Shown here in pieces: positions 6,907-15,401 of a stretch of 64,000 nucleotides of DNA. The notes under the pieces were generated by a model that searched no databases, was not told the DNA's origin, and worked only from the letters and a program-made list of their open reading frames with translations. Numbering within the stretch: the stretch's first letter is position 1; every line of letters begins with the position of its first letter. The position numbers were made by a program, and so were the translations under genes. Where the stretch lies: contig JBMYRH010000001.1 of NCBI GenBank assembly GCA_049602155.1, positions 62,001 through 126,000 of the forward strand. The letters run 5' to 3'. Source of the stretch: JBMYRH01 sp049602155. GTDB lineage: Bacteria; Myxococcota_A; UBA9042; PHBI01; JBMYRH01.

Positions 6907-8924
6907 GGTCTTGCCTCACACTCCTGCTCTGCTTCACCCTCGCCGCGTGCTCCGAGGAGGTGGACCTCGTCTCTGCCCCAGACTCCGCCGCGGTGGACAA
7001 CGACACCGTGCTCGAACCAGATGAGCCTGATGAGTCAGGCGACGCTGCCGAGGAGCCGACCGTGGTCTACACCGAAGCGCGTGAACCGTGCGCCGACCGA
7101 GATCCCCTCAAACGCCCTCTCTTTGGGGATCTACACGTCCACACCCGGCTCTCCTTTGACGCATGGACCAACGACGTCCGCACGACGATGGACGACGCCT
7201 ACGCCTTCGCGAAGGGCGACCCTGTGGGCCTGCCCCCCCTCGACTCGGAAGGTAACCCCACCCGCACCGTGCAGTTAGCCCGCCCCCTCGACTTCGTCGC
7301 GCTCACAGACCACGCAGAGTTCTTAGCTGAGACACTCCTATGCAACGACCCTGAGTCGGAGGCGTACACGAGCGCGCCCTGCGTCAACTTCAACGGCCAG
7401 GGCGTCCAAGGGACCGCAGAGCTTGGGATCTTGCTCACCATGATCGAGCCGGAGCGCCACCCCGAGATTTGCGGCGAGGATGGTGCGATCTGTCGTGAGG
7501 TCGCGATGACGCTGTGGTCAGACGTCCAACGCGCCGCAGAGGCTTGGTACGACCGGACCAGCAGCTGCGAGCTGACCACCTTCGTTGGCTATGAATACAG
7601 CGGCGCTACCGAGCTCTCGAACTACCATCGGAACGTCATCTTCCGCGGGGCAGAGGTCCCGGACTACCCGACTGCGTACATGGAGGCCCCCACCGAGGTG
7701 CAACTCTGGGAGTCTCTCCGTGACACATGCCTCGAGGCGGGCACCGGGTGTGATGTCCTCGCCATCCCGCACAATTCGAACTGGTCCAACGGTCAGTACT
7801 TTCATGTCGAGTACCCCCTCGCGGGGAGCGTGGAGGAGCAAGCCGAGGCGGCCCGCCTCAGGGCAGCCATCGAACCGCTCGTCGAGATCTATCAACACAA
7901 AGGGGACTCCGAGTGCACCAATGGGCTGACCAGCGTGTTGGGCGGCGAAGACGAGCTGTGCAACTTCGAGAAGCTCAAGACCAACTTCGCCGACTGTGGA
8001 GACGAGCCTGGCTTCGGGATGATGATCGGGCTCGGCTGCGTCTCACGCATGGACTTCGTGCGCTATGTCCTCACCGAGGGCCTGCTCGAGCAAGAGCGGC
8101 TGGGTGCGAACCCCTATAAGCTTGGCATCATCGCGTCGACTGACACCCACAATGGCACCCCGGGCCTGGTCGACGAAGAGGACTTCTCGGGGCATGTCGG
8201 CATCGAAGACGACACCCCTGAGAAGCAGCTCGCACCCATTGAACTCACCCCAGGCGGTATCCTGAACAGCCCTGGAGGGTTGGCCGGGGTGTGGGCCGAG
8301 GAGAACTCTCGCGACGCTATCTTTGAGGCGATGAGGCGCCGTGAGACCTTCGGGACCAGCGGCCCCCGAATCACGGCGCGGTTCTTTGGGGGGTGGGGGT
8401 ACGCCGACGATCTCTGCGCCGATCCGCAGCTCGTCGCGAGAGGGTATGAGTCGGGGGTCCCCATGGGGGGTGACCTCCCCAGCCGCGCAGCGGAAGACGG
8501 TGCCCCTCGCTTTGTCGTCTCGGCCCTCCGCGATGCCGGCACCGAGACCGCCCCTGGTGGAAAGCTTGAGCGCGTCCAGATCGTTAAAGGCTGGATGGAC
8601 GACGCCGAGGTGCCGCACCAAAAAGTGTACGACGTCGCGGTGGCCGAGGATGTCGAGGGTGACGTGGATCTGATGACCTGTGAGCCAGCCCCAGGTGGCG
8701 CTGACACGCTCTGCTCCGTTTGGACGGACCCCGACTTCGATCCGGCGCGCCCGGCTGTCTATTACGTGCGCGTCATCGAGCGACCTAGCTGCCGCTACAG
8801 TTGGAGACGATGTCTCGCGATCCCCGAGGACGAGCGCCCACCGACTTGCAGCGCAGAGACGATCCCGAAGACGCTCCATGAGCGCGCCTGGACGTCCCCG
8901 ATCTGGTATACGCCCGGGAGCTAG
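6903..8924 (+). CDS. DUF3604 domain lipoprotein (PHP-like metallohydrolase fold)
   Basis: A 673-residue lipoprotein with a lipobox (LAAC) at residue 16, an acidic linker of about 45 residues, and one large DUF3604 domain. Metal-site-like motifs typical of PHP folds are seen in order: FGDLHVHTRLSFD, ALTDHAEFL, AIPHNSNWSNG and ASTDTHNGTPG. These suggest a di- or trinuclear metal hydrolase or phosphoesterase at the outer membrane or cell surface. The substrate is unknown. Several paired cysteines suit an oxidising compartment. Coupled by ATGA to the upstream parvulin-like protein; the same kind of pairing is familiar to me from other proteobacterial DUF3604 loci, but I cannot check it here. Confidence 0.88.
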   Translation: MRSCLTLLLCFTLAACSEEVDLVSAPDSAAVDNDTVLEPDEPDESGDAAEEPTVVYTEAREPCADRDPLKRPLFGDLHVHTRLSFDAWTNDVRTTMDDAYAFAKGDPVGLPPLDSEGNPTRTVQLARPLDFVALTDHAEFLAETLLCNDPESEAYTSAPCVNFNGQGVQGTAELGILLTMIEPERHPEICGEDGAICREVAMTLWSDVQRAAEAWYDRTSSCELTTFVGYEYSGATELSNYHRNVIFRGAEVPDYPTAYMEAPTEVQLWESLRDTCLEAGTGCDVLAIPHNSNWSNGQYFHVEYPLAGSVEEQAEAARLRAAIEPLVEIYQHKGDSECTNGLTSVLGGEDELCNFEKLKTNFADCGDEPGFGMMIGLGCVSRMDFVRYVLTEGLLEQERLGANPYKLGIIASTDTHNGTPGLVDEEDFSGHVGIEDDTPEKQLAPIELTPGGILNSPGGLAGVWAEENSRDAIFEAMRRRETFGTSGPRITARFFGGWGYADDLCADPQLVARGYESGVPMGGDLPSRAAEDGAPRFVVSALRDAGTETAPGGKLERVQIVKGWMDDAEVPHQKVYDVAVAEDVEGDVDLMTCEPAPGGADTLCSVWTDPDFDPARPAVYYVRVIERPSCRYSWRRCLAIPEDERPPTCSAETIPKTLHERAWTSPIWYTPGS

Positions 8925-8996
8925 TCGACAACGCTCCAGGACCTACACCTCGTCGTAGCCCGCGTGCCATCACGCACTGTCATGAAGGGAGATCTC

Positions 8997-10781
8997 ATGC
9001 ACATCCTCGTCATCAACTGTGGAAGCTCCTCACTCAAGGCGGCGCTCATTGAGCACGAGAGCGGCGAGAAGCTCTCGAGCGCCCTCGTCGAGCGCATCGG
9101 GAGCGCCGAGATCCCCGACCACGGCGCGGCGCTCAGGAGCGCATTGCCCCAGCTGACCAGCGCGGCGCCCGAAGGGACGCACATCACGGCGGTCGGTCAT
9201 CGGGTGGTTCACGGCGGTGAGACCCTGACCCAGCCCACGCTGATCGACGACGCGGTCGAGGCAGAGATCGAGGCGTTGATCGAGATCGCGCCGCTCCACA
9301 ACCCTGCCAACGTCGCAGGGATCCGCGCGGCCCGGGAGCTGCTGCCCGACATCCCACACGTGGCCGTGTTCGACACCGCCTTCCACGCCAGCCTGCCCAA
9401 CCGCGCTAAGCGCTACGCGTTACCCATTGAGCTCGCCGATAAGCATGGCATCCGCCGCTATGGCTTCCACGGCACAAGTCACCGGTACGTGGCAGAGCGT
9501 GCAGCCTCATTCATGGGACAACCGACGCGGCTCTTGCGCGTCATCACCTGTCACCTCGGGAACGGCGCGAGCGTCGCGGCCGTCGAGTATGGGCGCTCCG
9601 TAGAGACGAGCATGGGGATGACACCGCTTGAAGGCCTCTGCATGGGCACCCGCAGCGGTGACATCGACGCCGGCGCCGTGATGCACATCGTACGTAAAGA
9701 GCAGCTGAGCATCGACGAGGTCGACACGCTCTTGAACCGGGAGTCCGGGCTCAAGGGACTCAGCGGCCTGAGCAACGACATGCGAGACATCGAGGAGCGC
9801 GCCGCGGCTGGAGACGAACGATGTCGCCTCGCCATCACCGTCTTCTGCCACCGCCTCAGGAAGTACATCGGGGCCTACGCCGCGATGCTCGGAGGCGCCG
9901 ACGCGATCATCTTCACGGGCGGGATTGGAGAGAACAGCGCGTGGGTGCGTCACCGTGCTGTCCAGCGGCTGGAGTTCATGGGCGCGCTGCTCGACGAAGA
10001 CGCCAACAGGGACGCGCAGACGAGTGATGAGGACCCGGTGATCGACATCTCAGAGCCGCACAGTCGCTGCCGCCTCTTGGTGGTCGCTACCGACGAGCAG
10101 CACGCGATCGCCCAGGACACCTTCGCGGTGGTCGACGGACAAAACCTCGTGAAGGAGGCCCCGCCCATTCCGATCGCGATCAGCGCCCGCCACGTGCACC
10201 TCACGCGCGCCGACGTCGCCGTCCTCTTCGGCCGCGGACGACGGCTGACCTCGAAATTCCCGCTGTCGCAGCCCGGTCAATTTGTCTGCGAGGAGCGGGT
10301 CACGCTCGTCGGACCGAAGCGGAGCATCGAGAATGTGGCCATCGTGGGCCCCGAGCGCGGGCGCACCCAGATCGAGATCTCACGGACCGATGAATTCCAC
10401 CTCGGCGTCGACGCCCCCATCCGGTGCTCCGGGAAGGTCGAGAACACCCCGGGGATCACGTTGATCGGACCCGAGGGGACCCTCACCGTCACCGAGGGCG
10501 TGATTCAGGCCCAGCGTCATATCCACATGCGCCCCGAGCACGCGGAACTCTACGGAGTCAAAGACCGCGATGTCGTCGAGGTCGCTGTCGACACCGACGG
10601 GCGGGACTTGATCTTCGGTGACGTCATCGTGCGGGTGAAGTCGAGCTACGCGCTCGAGATGCACATCGACACCGACGAGGCCAACGCGGCGAACCTGCAG
10701 CGCGGCGACACCGGCACCCTCGCGGCGACGAGCGCCCATGTGCGCGTCGTCAACCGACGCGTCCGCCCTACTGTCAGCTAG
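8997..10781 (+). CDS. Acetate kinase-PduL phosphotransacylase fusion
   Basis: Two consecutive enzymes of acetate formation are joined in 594 residues. Residues 1-380 are acetate/propionate kinase: N7, R69 in GHRVVHGG, D126, the HGTSH loop (158-162), HLGNGAS and GTRSGDID. Residues about 391-585 are a PduL-type phosphate acyltransferase, with its two zinc-binding HxH pairs at 399/401 (RHVHLT) and 508/510 (RHIHMRP). Together they would run acetyl-CoA plus Pi to acetyl-phosphate plus CoA, then acetyl-phosphate plus ADP to acetate plus ATP (or the reverse). No encapsulation peptide or microcompartment shell gene is visible. ATG 8997 is preferred because GGGAG sits just upstream and the kinase begins there. 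The 3' end overlaps trmB by 8 bp, convergent. Confidence 0.95.
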   Translation: MHILVINCGSSSLKAALIEHESGEKLSSALVERIGSAEIPDHGAALRSALPQLTSAAPEGTHITAVGHRVVHGGETLTQPTLIDDAVEAEIEALIEIAPLHNPANVAGIRAARELLPDIPHVAVFDTAFHASLPNRAKRYALPIELADKHGIRRYGFHGTSHRYVAERAASFMGQPTRLLRVITCHLGNGASVAAVEYGRSVETSMGMTPLEGLCMGTRSGDIDAGAVMHIVRKEQLSIDEVDTLLNRESGLKGLSGLSNDMRDIEERAAAGDERCRLAITVFCHRLRKYIGAYAAMLGGADAIIFTGGIGENSAWVRHRAVQRLEFMGALLDEDANRDAQTSDEDPVIDISEPHSRCRLLVVATDEQHAIAQDTFAVVDGQNLVKEAPPIPIAISARHVHLTRADVAVLFGRGRRLTSKFPLSQPGQFVCEERVTLVGPKRSIENVAIVGPERGRTQIEISRTDEFHLGVDAPIRCSGKVENTPGITLIGPEGTLTVTEGVIQAQRHIHMRPEHAELYGVKDRDVVEVAVDTDGRDLIFGDVIVRVKSSYALEMHIDTDEANAANLQRGDTGTLAATSAHVRVVNRRVRPTVS

Positions 10782-11430
10782 CGCCCCGCCTCCAAAAGCG
10801 CGCCGTCCATGAGATGCCGTCGCGTGTGCACGACCACTCCCGGCGCGATTGCTGCCCGCAAGGGGGGCGCAGCGCCCGGCCCTCTGAGAGTTCGAGCGGC
10901 GTAAACTCGTGATGACGCGCCAGGGCCGCGTCGATGATCTCCGCGTACTCCAAGACGTCGGTCGCAGTGTGGAGGAGCCCCCCGGGCTTGAGGACCCGAG
11001 CGACATCGGCGGCGAAGTGCCCGTCGAAGAGCAGCCGCTTTTTCCTGAGCGCCGGGTTCCACCAAGGTGTCGGGAAGAGCACCTCCACCAGGTCGACCGA
11101 GGCTGGCGGCAGGACCGCAGCGAAGACTGTCCGAGCGTCCATCCGCCACGCTAAGAGGTTCTCTAACCCATCGCGGTCAGCGCGCGCTGTGGCCTCTTCG
11201 ACCCGCCGCTGCCGTACCTCAAGGCCGAGGACCTGCCAGTCCGTGTTCTCTCGTGCAGTCGCGTGAAGGCGACGACCGTGGTCAAAGCCGACCTCCACCA
11301 AGACAGGCTTGTCGACCGAGACGAAGGCCACGCAACGCTCTACAAGCGGCCGCACATGCGGCAGCGTCACCAAGCGACTCCCGTGGAGGGCGCCTGGGAC
11401 ATCTCGAGGTGCGGCGGTCTCTTCGCTCAT
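10774..11430 (-). CDS. trmB: tRNA (guanine-N7)-methyltransferase TrmB-like
   Basis: Transfers methyl from SAM to N7 of guanosine 46 in tRNA variable loops. The 218 residues form one Rossmann methyltransferase domain: the SAM motif LVEVGFDHGR (motif I), LGLEVRQRRVEEA, and the TrmB signature LFPTPWWNPALRKKRL, where family members have FPDPW..K..H.KRR. The Asp of FPDPW is Thr here, a departure worth checking but not unusual in distant members. RVLKPGG and HTATDVLEY complete the fold. The C-terminus is Arg-rich. Divergent from the short-chain dehydrogenase gene across a 309-bp gap. Confidence 0.85.
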   Translation of the reverse strand: MSEETAAPRDVPGALHGSRLVTLPHVRPLVERCVAFVSVDKPVLVEVGFDHGRRLHATARENTDWQVLGLEVRQRRVEEATARADRDGLENLLAWRMDARTVFAAVLPPASVDLVEVLFPTPWWNPALRKKRLLFDGHFAADVARVLKPGGLLHTATDVLEYAEIIDAALARHHEFTPLELSEGRALRPPCGQQSRREWSCTRDGISWTARFWRRGAS

Positions 11431-11739
11431 CGTGGCCCTTCGCTCCCGACCGTCATTGGCTCACATTCGGGGGTCGCTGTGCCCACCGCTGCTGCAGCTT
11501 AGCGCAACCTCAGCCACCACCCTACGGTTCGCACCGTGACCGTGAGCACAGCAGCGCAGCGCCGCGTCCCAATGATGTCGACCTGACGGCGCCCTCCCCG
11601 CGTCACTGACCCAAGGCAGGTTCACCCTCCCCGGGCCCAAGGATCCACCCGACCACTGCGGGAGTCGTGCTACCACGGGGTTCTTGCGTGTCGGCTTCGC
11701 TTGCCTTAGGAAGACGACTCGGCTTGGAGAGGTGGTCCC
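11431..11739. other. 309-bp divergent intergenic region
   Basis: The gap between trmB (minus) and the DECR2-like gene (plus) should hold both promoters. I see one small hairpin at 11524-11537 (ACGGT, TCGC loop, ACCGT) and an AGAGG ribosome site before ATG 11740, but no convincing -35/-10 pair and no RNA gene. Short frames on both strands here lack ribosome sites and homology. Confidence 0.6.
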
Positions 11740-12528
11740 ATGAGCGTGTTCCGAAACGACGTCCTGTCAGGTCGAGTCGCCCTGATCACCGGTGGCGGTT
11801 CGGGCATCTGCTTGGAGATCACCCGCGCGTTCATGGCGCACGGCTGCGACACCGTGATCGTGAGCCGCTCTCAGGAGCGCCTCGATGAGGCCGCGAAGGT
11901 CTTGGAGAACGAGACGGGGCGCCGCTGCCTCCCTGTGGCAGCGGATGTGCGCGAGCTGGACGCCGTCGACGCGGCCTTTGACCGTGCTCTGGACACCTTC
12001 GGCAGGCTGGACATCGTGGTCAACGGCGCAGCAGGGAACTTCCTCTGCCCGGCGGCCAACCTCTCCTCGAACGCCTTCCGGACGGTCCTCGAGATCGACA
12101 CGATGGGGACCTACAACGTCTCCCGAACCGCCTTCGACAAAGCGCTCCGAGACAGCGGCGGCAGCATCTTGAACATCACCGCGACGCTTCACTACGCGGG
12201 CCAAGCGCTGCAGGTGCACCCGGGCGTCGCGAAGGCAGGCATCGACGCGATGACCCGCCACCTGGCCGTGGAGTGGGGCCCAGCCAACATCCGCGTCAAC
12301 GCCATCGCCCCCGGTCCGATTGGCGACACCGAGGGGATGCGACGCCTGATGCCTCCGGGTATGAAGGAAGAGCTCCAGCAGCGCATCCCACTGAAGCGCT
12401 TCGGCCGCTCTGCCGAGATCGCCGATGCCGCCCTATTCCTCTCCAGCGACGCTGCCGCGTGGATCACGGGATCGATTCTCGTGGTAGACGGAGGCTCCTG
12501 GATGACAACCAACAACTTCTGGTCCTAG
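11740..12528 (+). CDS. DECR2-like SDR 2,4-dienoyl-CoA reductase
   Basis: A 262-residue short-chain dehydrogenase/reductase. The NADP-binding loop is TGGGSGICLEI, and NGAAGNF replaces the usual NNAG. The active-site region reads GQALQVHPGVAKAGIDAMT, followed by HLAVEWGPANIRVNAIAPGP. This matches eukaryotic peroxisomal 2,4-dienoyl-CoA reductase (DECR2), where the classic SDR tyrosine of YxxxK is replaced but the lysine is kept, as here. The reaction is NADPH reduction of 2,4-dienoyl-CoA to a 3-enoyl-CoA. It starts at ATG 11740 and ends 9 bp before asnS, so the two may be cotranscribed. With fadH at 1568 the window encodes two unrelated enzymes for one step. Confidence 0.9.
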   Translation: MSVFRNDVLSGRVALITGGGSGICLEITRAFMAHGCDTVIVSRSQERLDEAAKVLENETGRRCLPVAADVRELDAVDAAFDRALDTFGRLDIVVNGAAGNFLCPAANLSSNAFRTVLEIDTMGTYNVSRTAFDKALRDSGGSILNITATLHYAGQALQVHPGVAKAGIDAMTRHLAVEWGPANIRVNAIAPGPIGDTEGMRRLMPPGMKEELQQRIPLKRFGRSAEIADAALFLSSDAAAWITGSILVVDGGSWMTTNNFWS

Positions 12529-12537
12529 GAACACCCC

Positions 12538-13902
12538 ATGTCTGACGCAAAGACACCCTCCTCTCCCCGCATCGCCTGGATCCTCGATCACGGTGAGGTC
12601 GGCGCCACCTACCGATTGAAGGGGTGGGTCCGCACCCGACGAGGCTCAAAAAACGTCAGCTTCGTGGCCGTCACTGATGGCTCCTGCGCCAAACCGATCC
12701 AGGCGGTCGTCCCCTCGGACATGCCGGACTACGAGGCGATCCTCCCCAAGGTGACGACCGGCTGCAGCGTCGAAATTGACGGCGAGCTGGTCGAGTCGCC
12801 CGGCAAAGGGCAGCGCGTGGAGCTCCAAGCCACCGCGGTCCGCGTCATCGGTGAAGCCGACGCAGAGACCTACCCGCTCCAGAAGAAGGGCCATACGATG
12901 GAGTTCATGCGCTCCATTGCCCACTTGAGGCCGCGGGCCAACGCCTTCAGCGCGGTCTTCCGGATCCGCTCGACCCTCGCGCAGGCCACCCACCGCTTCT
13001 TTGGTGACAAAGACTTCGCATACGTCCAAACCCCGATCATCACCGCGAGCGACTGCGAAGGCGCCGGCGAGATGTTCGAGGTCAAAGCCGGAGACGGAGA
13101 CTTCTTTGGCCGCCATGCGATGCTGACCGTGTCCGGGCAGCTCAATGCGCAGTCGCTGGCTTATGGGCTCGGTCAGGTCTACACCTTCGGCCCGACCTTC
13201 CGGGCCGAGAACTCGAACACGAGCCGGCACCTCTCTGAGTTCTGGATGGTCGAGCCTGAGGCGGCCTTCTACGACATCAACGACAACATGGACCTCGCCG
13301 AGGCCTACTTGAAGGCGCTCATTGAGGCAGTCTTCGAGAAGAACGCGGATGACCTGGAGATCTTGAACCGCTTCATCGACAAGAGCCTCATCGCGACACT
13401 TGAGGGCACCCAGTCCAACGTCTTCGAGCGGGTCAGCTACACCGATGCTGTCGAGATCCTGGAGAAGAGCGGTCAGTCCTTCGAGTTCCCCGTCAGCTGG
13501 GGCATCGACCTCCAAACGGAGCATGAGCGCTTCCTCACGGAGACCCACTTCAAGCGCCCCGTGATGGTCTCGGCCTACCCGAAAGAGATCAAAGCCTTCT
13601 ACATGTTCCAAAACGACGACGACAAGACCGTCGGCGCCTTAGACGTCTTGGTGCCACGGATCGGGGAGATCATCGGCGGGAGCCAACGTGAGCATCGCCT
13701 AGAGCGCCTCAAAGCTCGGCTCATCCAAGACGGTATGGACCTCGAGGACTACACCTGGTTCCTGGACCTCCACCGCTATGGTGGTGTGCCCCACTCGGGG
13801 TTCGGCTTAGGCTTCGAGCGCGCGGTCATGTTCTGCACCGGGATGGCCAACATCCGCGACGTCATCCCCTTCCCACGCAGCCCTGGCAACGCGGCGTTCT
13901 AG
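12538..13902 (+). CDS. asnS: Asparaginyl-tRNA synthetase
   Basis: Charges tRNA-Asn with asparagine. The 454 residues show the class IIb layout: an N-terminal OB-fold anticodon domain (about 15-115, LKGWVRTRRGSKNVSFVAV) and a C-terminal catalytic core. Motif 2 is FRAENSNTSRHLSEF, with the AsnRS-specific EFWMVEPE following it, and motif 3 is GFGLGFERAVMF. The length is close to the usual 466. Its presence implies direct Asn-tRNA charging. It lies 9 bp after the DECR2-like gene; a likely ribosome site is AGGA just before the ATG. Confidence 0.97.
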   Translation: MSDAKTPSSPRIAWILDHGEVGATYRLKGWVRTRRGSKNVSFVAVTDGSCAKPIQAVVPSDMPDYEAILPKVTTGCSVEIDGELVESPGKGQRVELQATAVRVIGEADAETYPLQKKGHTMEFMRSIAHLRPRANAFSAVFRIRSTLAQATHRFFGDKDFAYVQTPIITASDCEGAGEMFEVKAGDGDFFGRHAMLTVSGQLNAQSLAYGLGQVYTFGPTFRAENSNTSRHLSEFWMVEPEAAFYDINDNMDLAEAYLKALIEAVFEKNADDLEILNRFIDKSLIATLEGTQSNVFERVSYTDAVEILEKSGQSFEFPVSWGIDLQTEHERFLTETHFKRPVMVSAYPKEIKAFYMFQNDDDKTVGALDVLVPRIGEIIGGSQREHRLERLKARLIQDGMDLEDYTWFLDLHRYGGVPHSGFGLGFERAVMFCTGMANIRDVIPFPRSPGNAAF

Positions 13903-13978
13903 ACCGAGAGCGCCACTCATCGCGCCATATGACATGACGCAGGACGCTTGCATTCATGCTGAGGAAATCCCGAAGGTA

Positions 13979-13994
13979 GGACCGTAACCGGTCC
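13979..13994 (+). promoter_or_regulatory. 6-bp hairpin in leader of YtkA-like gene
   Basis: GGACCG and CGGTCC flank a TAAC loop, 17 nt before ATG 14012 and just before its AAGGAG ribosome site. It could act as a leader hairpin or a weak stop for asnS. No T run follows. Confidence 0.3.
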
Positions 13995-14011
13995 CTCAAG
14001 GAGCCCTTTAA

Positions 14012-14590
14012 ATGCCCCCGACAGCAAGGCCTCATCGACTCTGGATACTCATGGTCGCCGCGATGATGGTGACTGCGCAGGGCTGCGGAGATGGACCCGA
14101 CATTGGGCACCTGAACAACACGGGGGGGGCGACCGGTGAGACCGGTCACGCCCACATCCCGCACTCGACCGCGGGCAGTTCGACCTCGACCGCTGGCGCC
14201 GCACCGCTGGGAGACGCCTATGAGCCAGGCCTCCAAAAGGAAGACGCGGGGCTCACTGTGACCCTGTCGTTGAGCACACCTGAGCCGAAATACGTCGGCA
14301 AGTACACTTGGCGCCTCTCACTGAGCGCCTCGTTAGGCGAAGAGACGCTGCCTGTGGGATGGGCTGACGTGGTCGCGACGCCCACAATGCCAAGCCACGG
14401 GCATGGGACCTTCCCGCCCACGACCCTCGGGGCCCGCATCTCCGAAGGTGACTATGAACTCCTGGAGATGGACCTGTTCATGCCTGGAGTGTGGCAGATC
14501 GATGTCACAGTGACGTGGGAAGACCCGTTCGGTCGATGGGAAGCGTGGCAGGAGTCCGAAGTCATCTTCGAGTTCTACCTCCAGGGTTAA
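14012..14590 (+). CDS. Lipoprotein with YtkA/FixH-like domain
   Basis: A 192-residue secreted protein. It has a signal peptide with a likely lipid-modified Cys at 25 (AQGC), then a Gly/Ser/Thr/His-rich linker of about 45 residues and a beta-rich domain (about 85-190). The domain has the YtkA-like/FixH pattern: a transported-component opening, a central TMPSHGHGT and a closing LFMPGVWQIDVTVTWED. Related domains are periplasmic and some are linked to copper handling; the Met and His residues in MPSHGHG fit metal contact, but I cannot confirm a site. AAGGAG lies 8 nt before ATG 14012. It is convergent with the peroxidase gene at 14612. Confidence 0.72.
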   Translation: MPPTARPHRLWILMVAAMMVTAQGCGDGPDIGHLNNTGGATGETGHAHIPHSTAGSSTSTAGAAPLGDAYEPGLQKEDAGLTVTLSLSTPEPKYVGKYTWRLSLSASLGEETLPVGWADVVATPTMPSHGHGTFPPTTLGARISEGDYELLEMDLFMPGVWQIDVTVTWEDPFGRWEAWQESEVIFEFYLQG

Positions 14591-14611
14591 CGCCCTCGTC
14601 CGCGCTTTGGC

Positions 14612-15223
14612 TCAGGATGACGCAAGCGCCTCTGTAATCGCAGCCATCAACGCCTCGGCGTCCGGTCGTGTGCCGGAACTGAAGCGGTCAATCAGCTTTC
14701 CGTCGCGTCCGACGAGGAACTTCTCAAAGTTCCAGCCCACATCGCCACCCTTGGACGAGGCGCTCATCAATCGCTTGAAGAGCGGGCTTTGATCCGCCCC
14801 CTTCACGTTCTGCTTCGCGAGCAGCGGGAAGTCCACGCCGTAGGTGTCCTTGGTGAAGCTCATGATCTGCTCACCCGACCCAGACTCTTGCCCCCCGAAC
14901 TGGTTGCATGGCACCCCGACCACCACGAGCCCCTTGTCGCGGTGGTCCGCGTACAGCTTCTGGAGCCCGTCGTATTGCCCCGTGTATCCGCAGCTCGACG
15001 CGACGTTCACGACGAGCACGACCTTGCCGTTCAAGTCACTCCCGGAGAGCGTACCGCCGTTCAGGGTCGGTAGCTCAAGGCCGGTGAAGATGGCGACATC
15101 CGAGTTGGCTGCCGGCGCAGTCGGCGTCGAACCCTTGGCTTGGTTGGCTGCAGGGCTACCCGTGCAGCCCGTGAGGCACAGGGTGAGGCCGAGTAAAAGA
15201 GAGAGCAAGGTGTCGCGCATCAT
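14612..15223 (-). CDS. Glutathione peroxidase-family lipoprotein
   Basis: Reduces peroxides with thiol donors, probably thioredoxin-like partners in the periplasm. The 203-residue precursor carries a lipoprotein signal (LCLTGC, Cys near residue 20) and a linker, then a peroxidase domain. The catalytic Cys sits in NVASSCGYTGQY, the Gln in NQFGGQES, and the Trp/Asn in GWNFEKFLV. It uses Cys rather than selenocysteine. ATG 15223 is chosen because GGAG lies 8 nt upstream and the signal peptide begins there; a longer frame to 15343 has no such support. The protein lies outside the cytoplasmic membrane, unlike most bacterial BtuE-type relatives. Divergent from the PPC-like lipoprotein gene at 15402. 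Confidence 0.9.
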   Translation of the reverse strand: MMRDTLLSLLLGLTLCLTGCTGSPAANQAKGSTPTAPAANSDVAIFTGLELPTLNGGTLSGSDLNGKVVLVVNVASSCGYTGQYDGLQKLYADHRDKGLVVVGVPCNQFGGQESGSGEQIMSFTKDTYGVDFPLLAKQNVKGADQSPLFKRLMSASSKGGDVGWNFEKFLVGRDGKLIDRFSSGTRPDAEALMAAITEALASS

Positions 15224-15401
15224 CTGAGGTGCTCCGTGTAGCGAAGGTGTCATGTGAGGGGTCAGCGGAGGTCGCCTGGGGGGAGTAACCCACCCTAAAC
15301 GCGTCCCATGCCCAAAGAATTTCGAGCACCGACGATCCGGCACGAGGAGCCTAGATTGACGTGTCTGACCGGTCGCCCCGATTTTCGGGAACGAAGCACC
15401 C

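Noticed and set aside
8043..8879. 278-codon minus-strand frame opposite the DUF3604 gene
   Set aside because: Lies wholly inside a well-supported gene and has no motif.
12646..13611. 321-codon minus-strand frame opposite asnS
   Set aside because: asnS is unmistakable on the plus strand and covers it fully; the antisense product has no recognisable domain.
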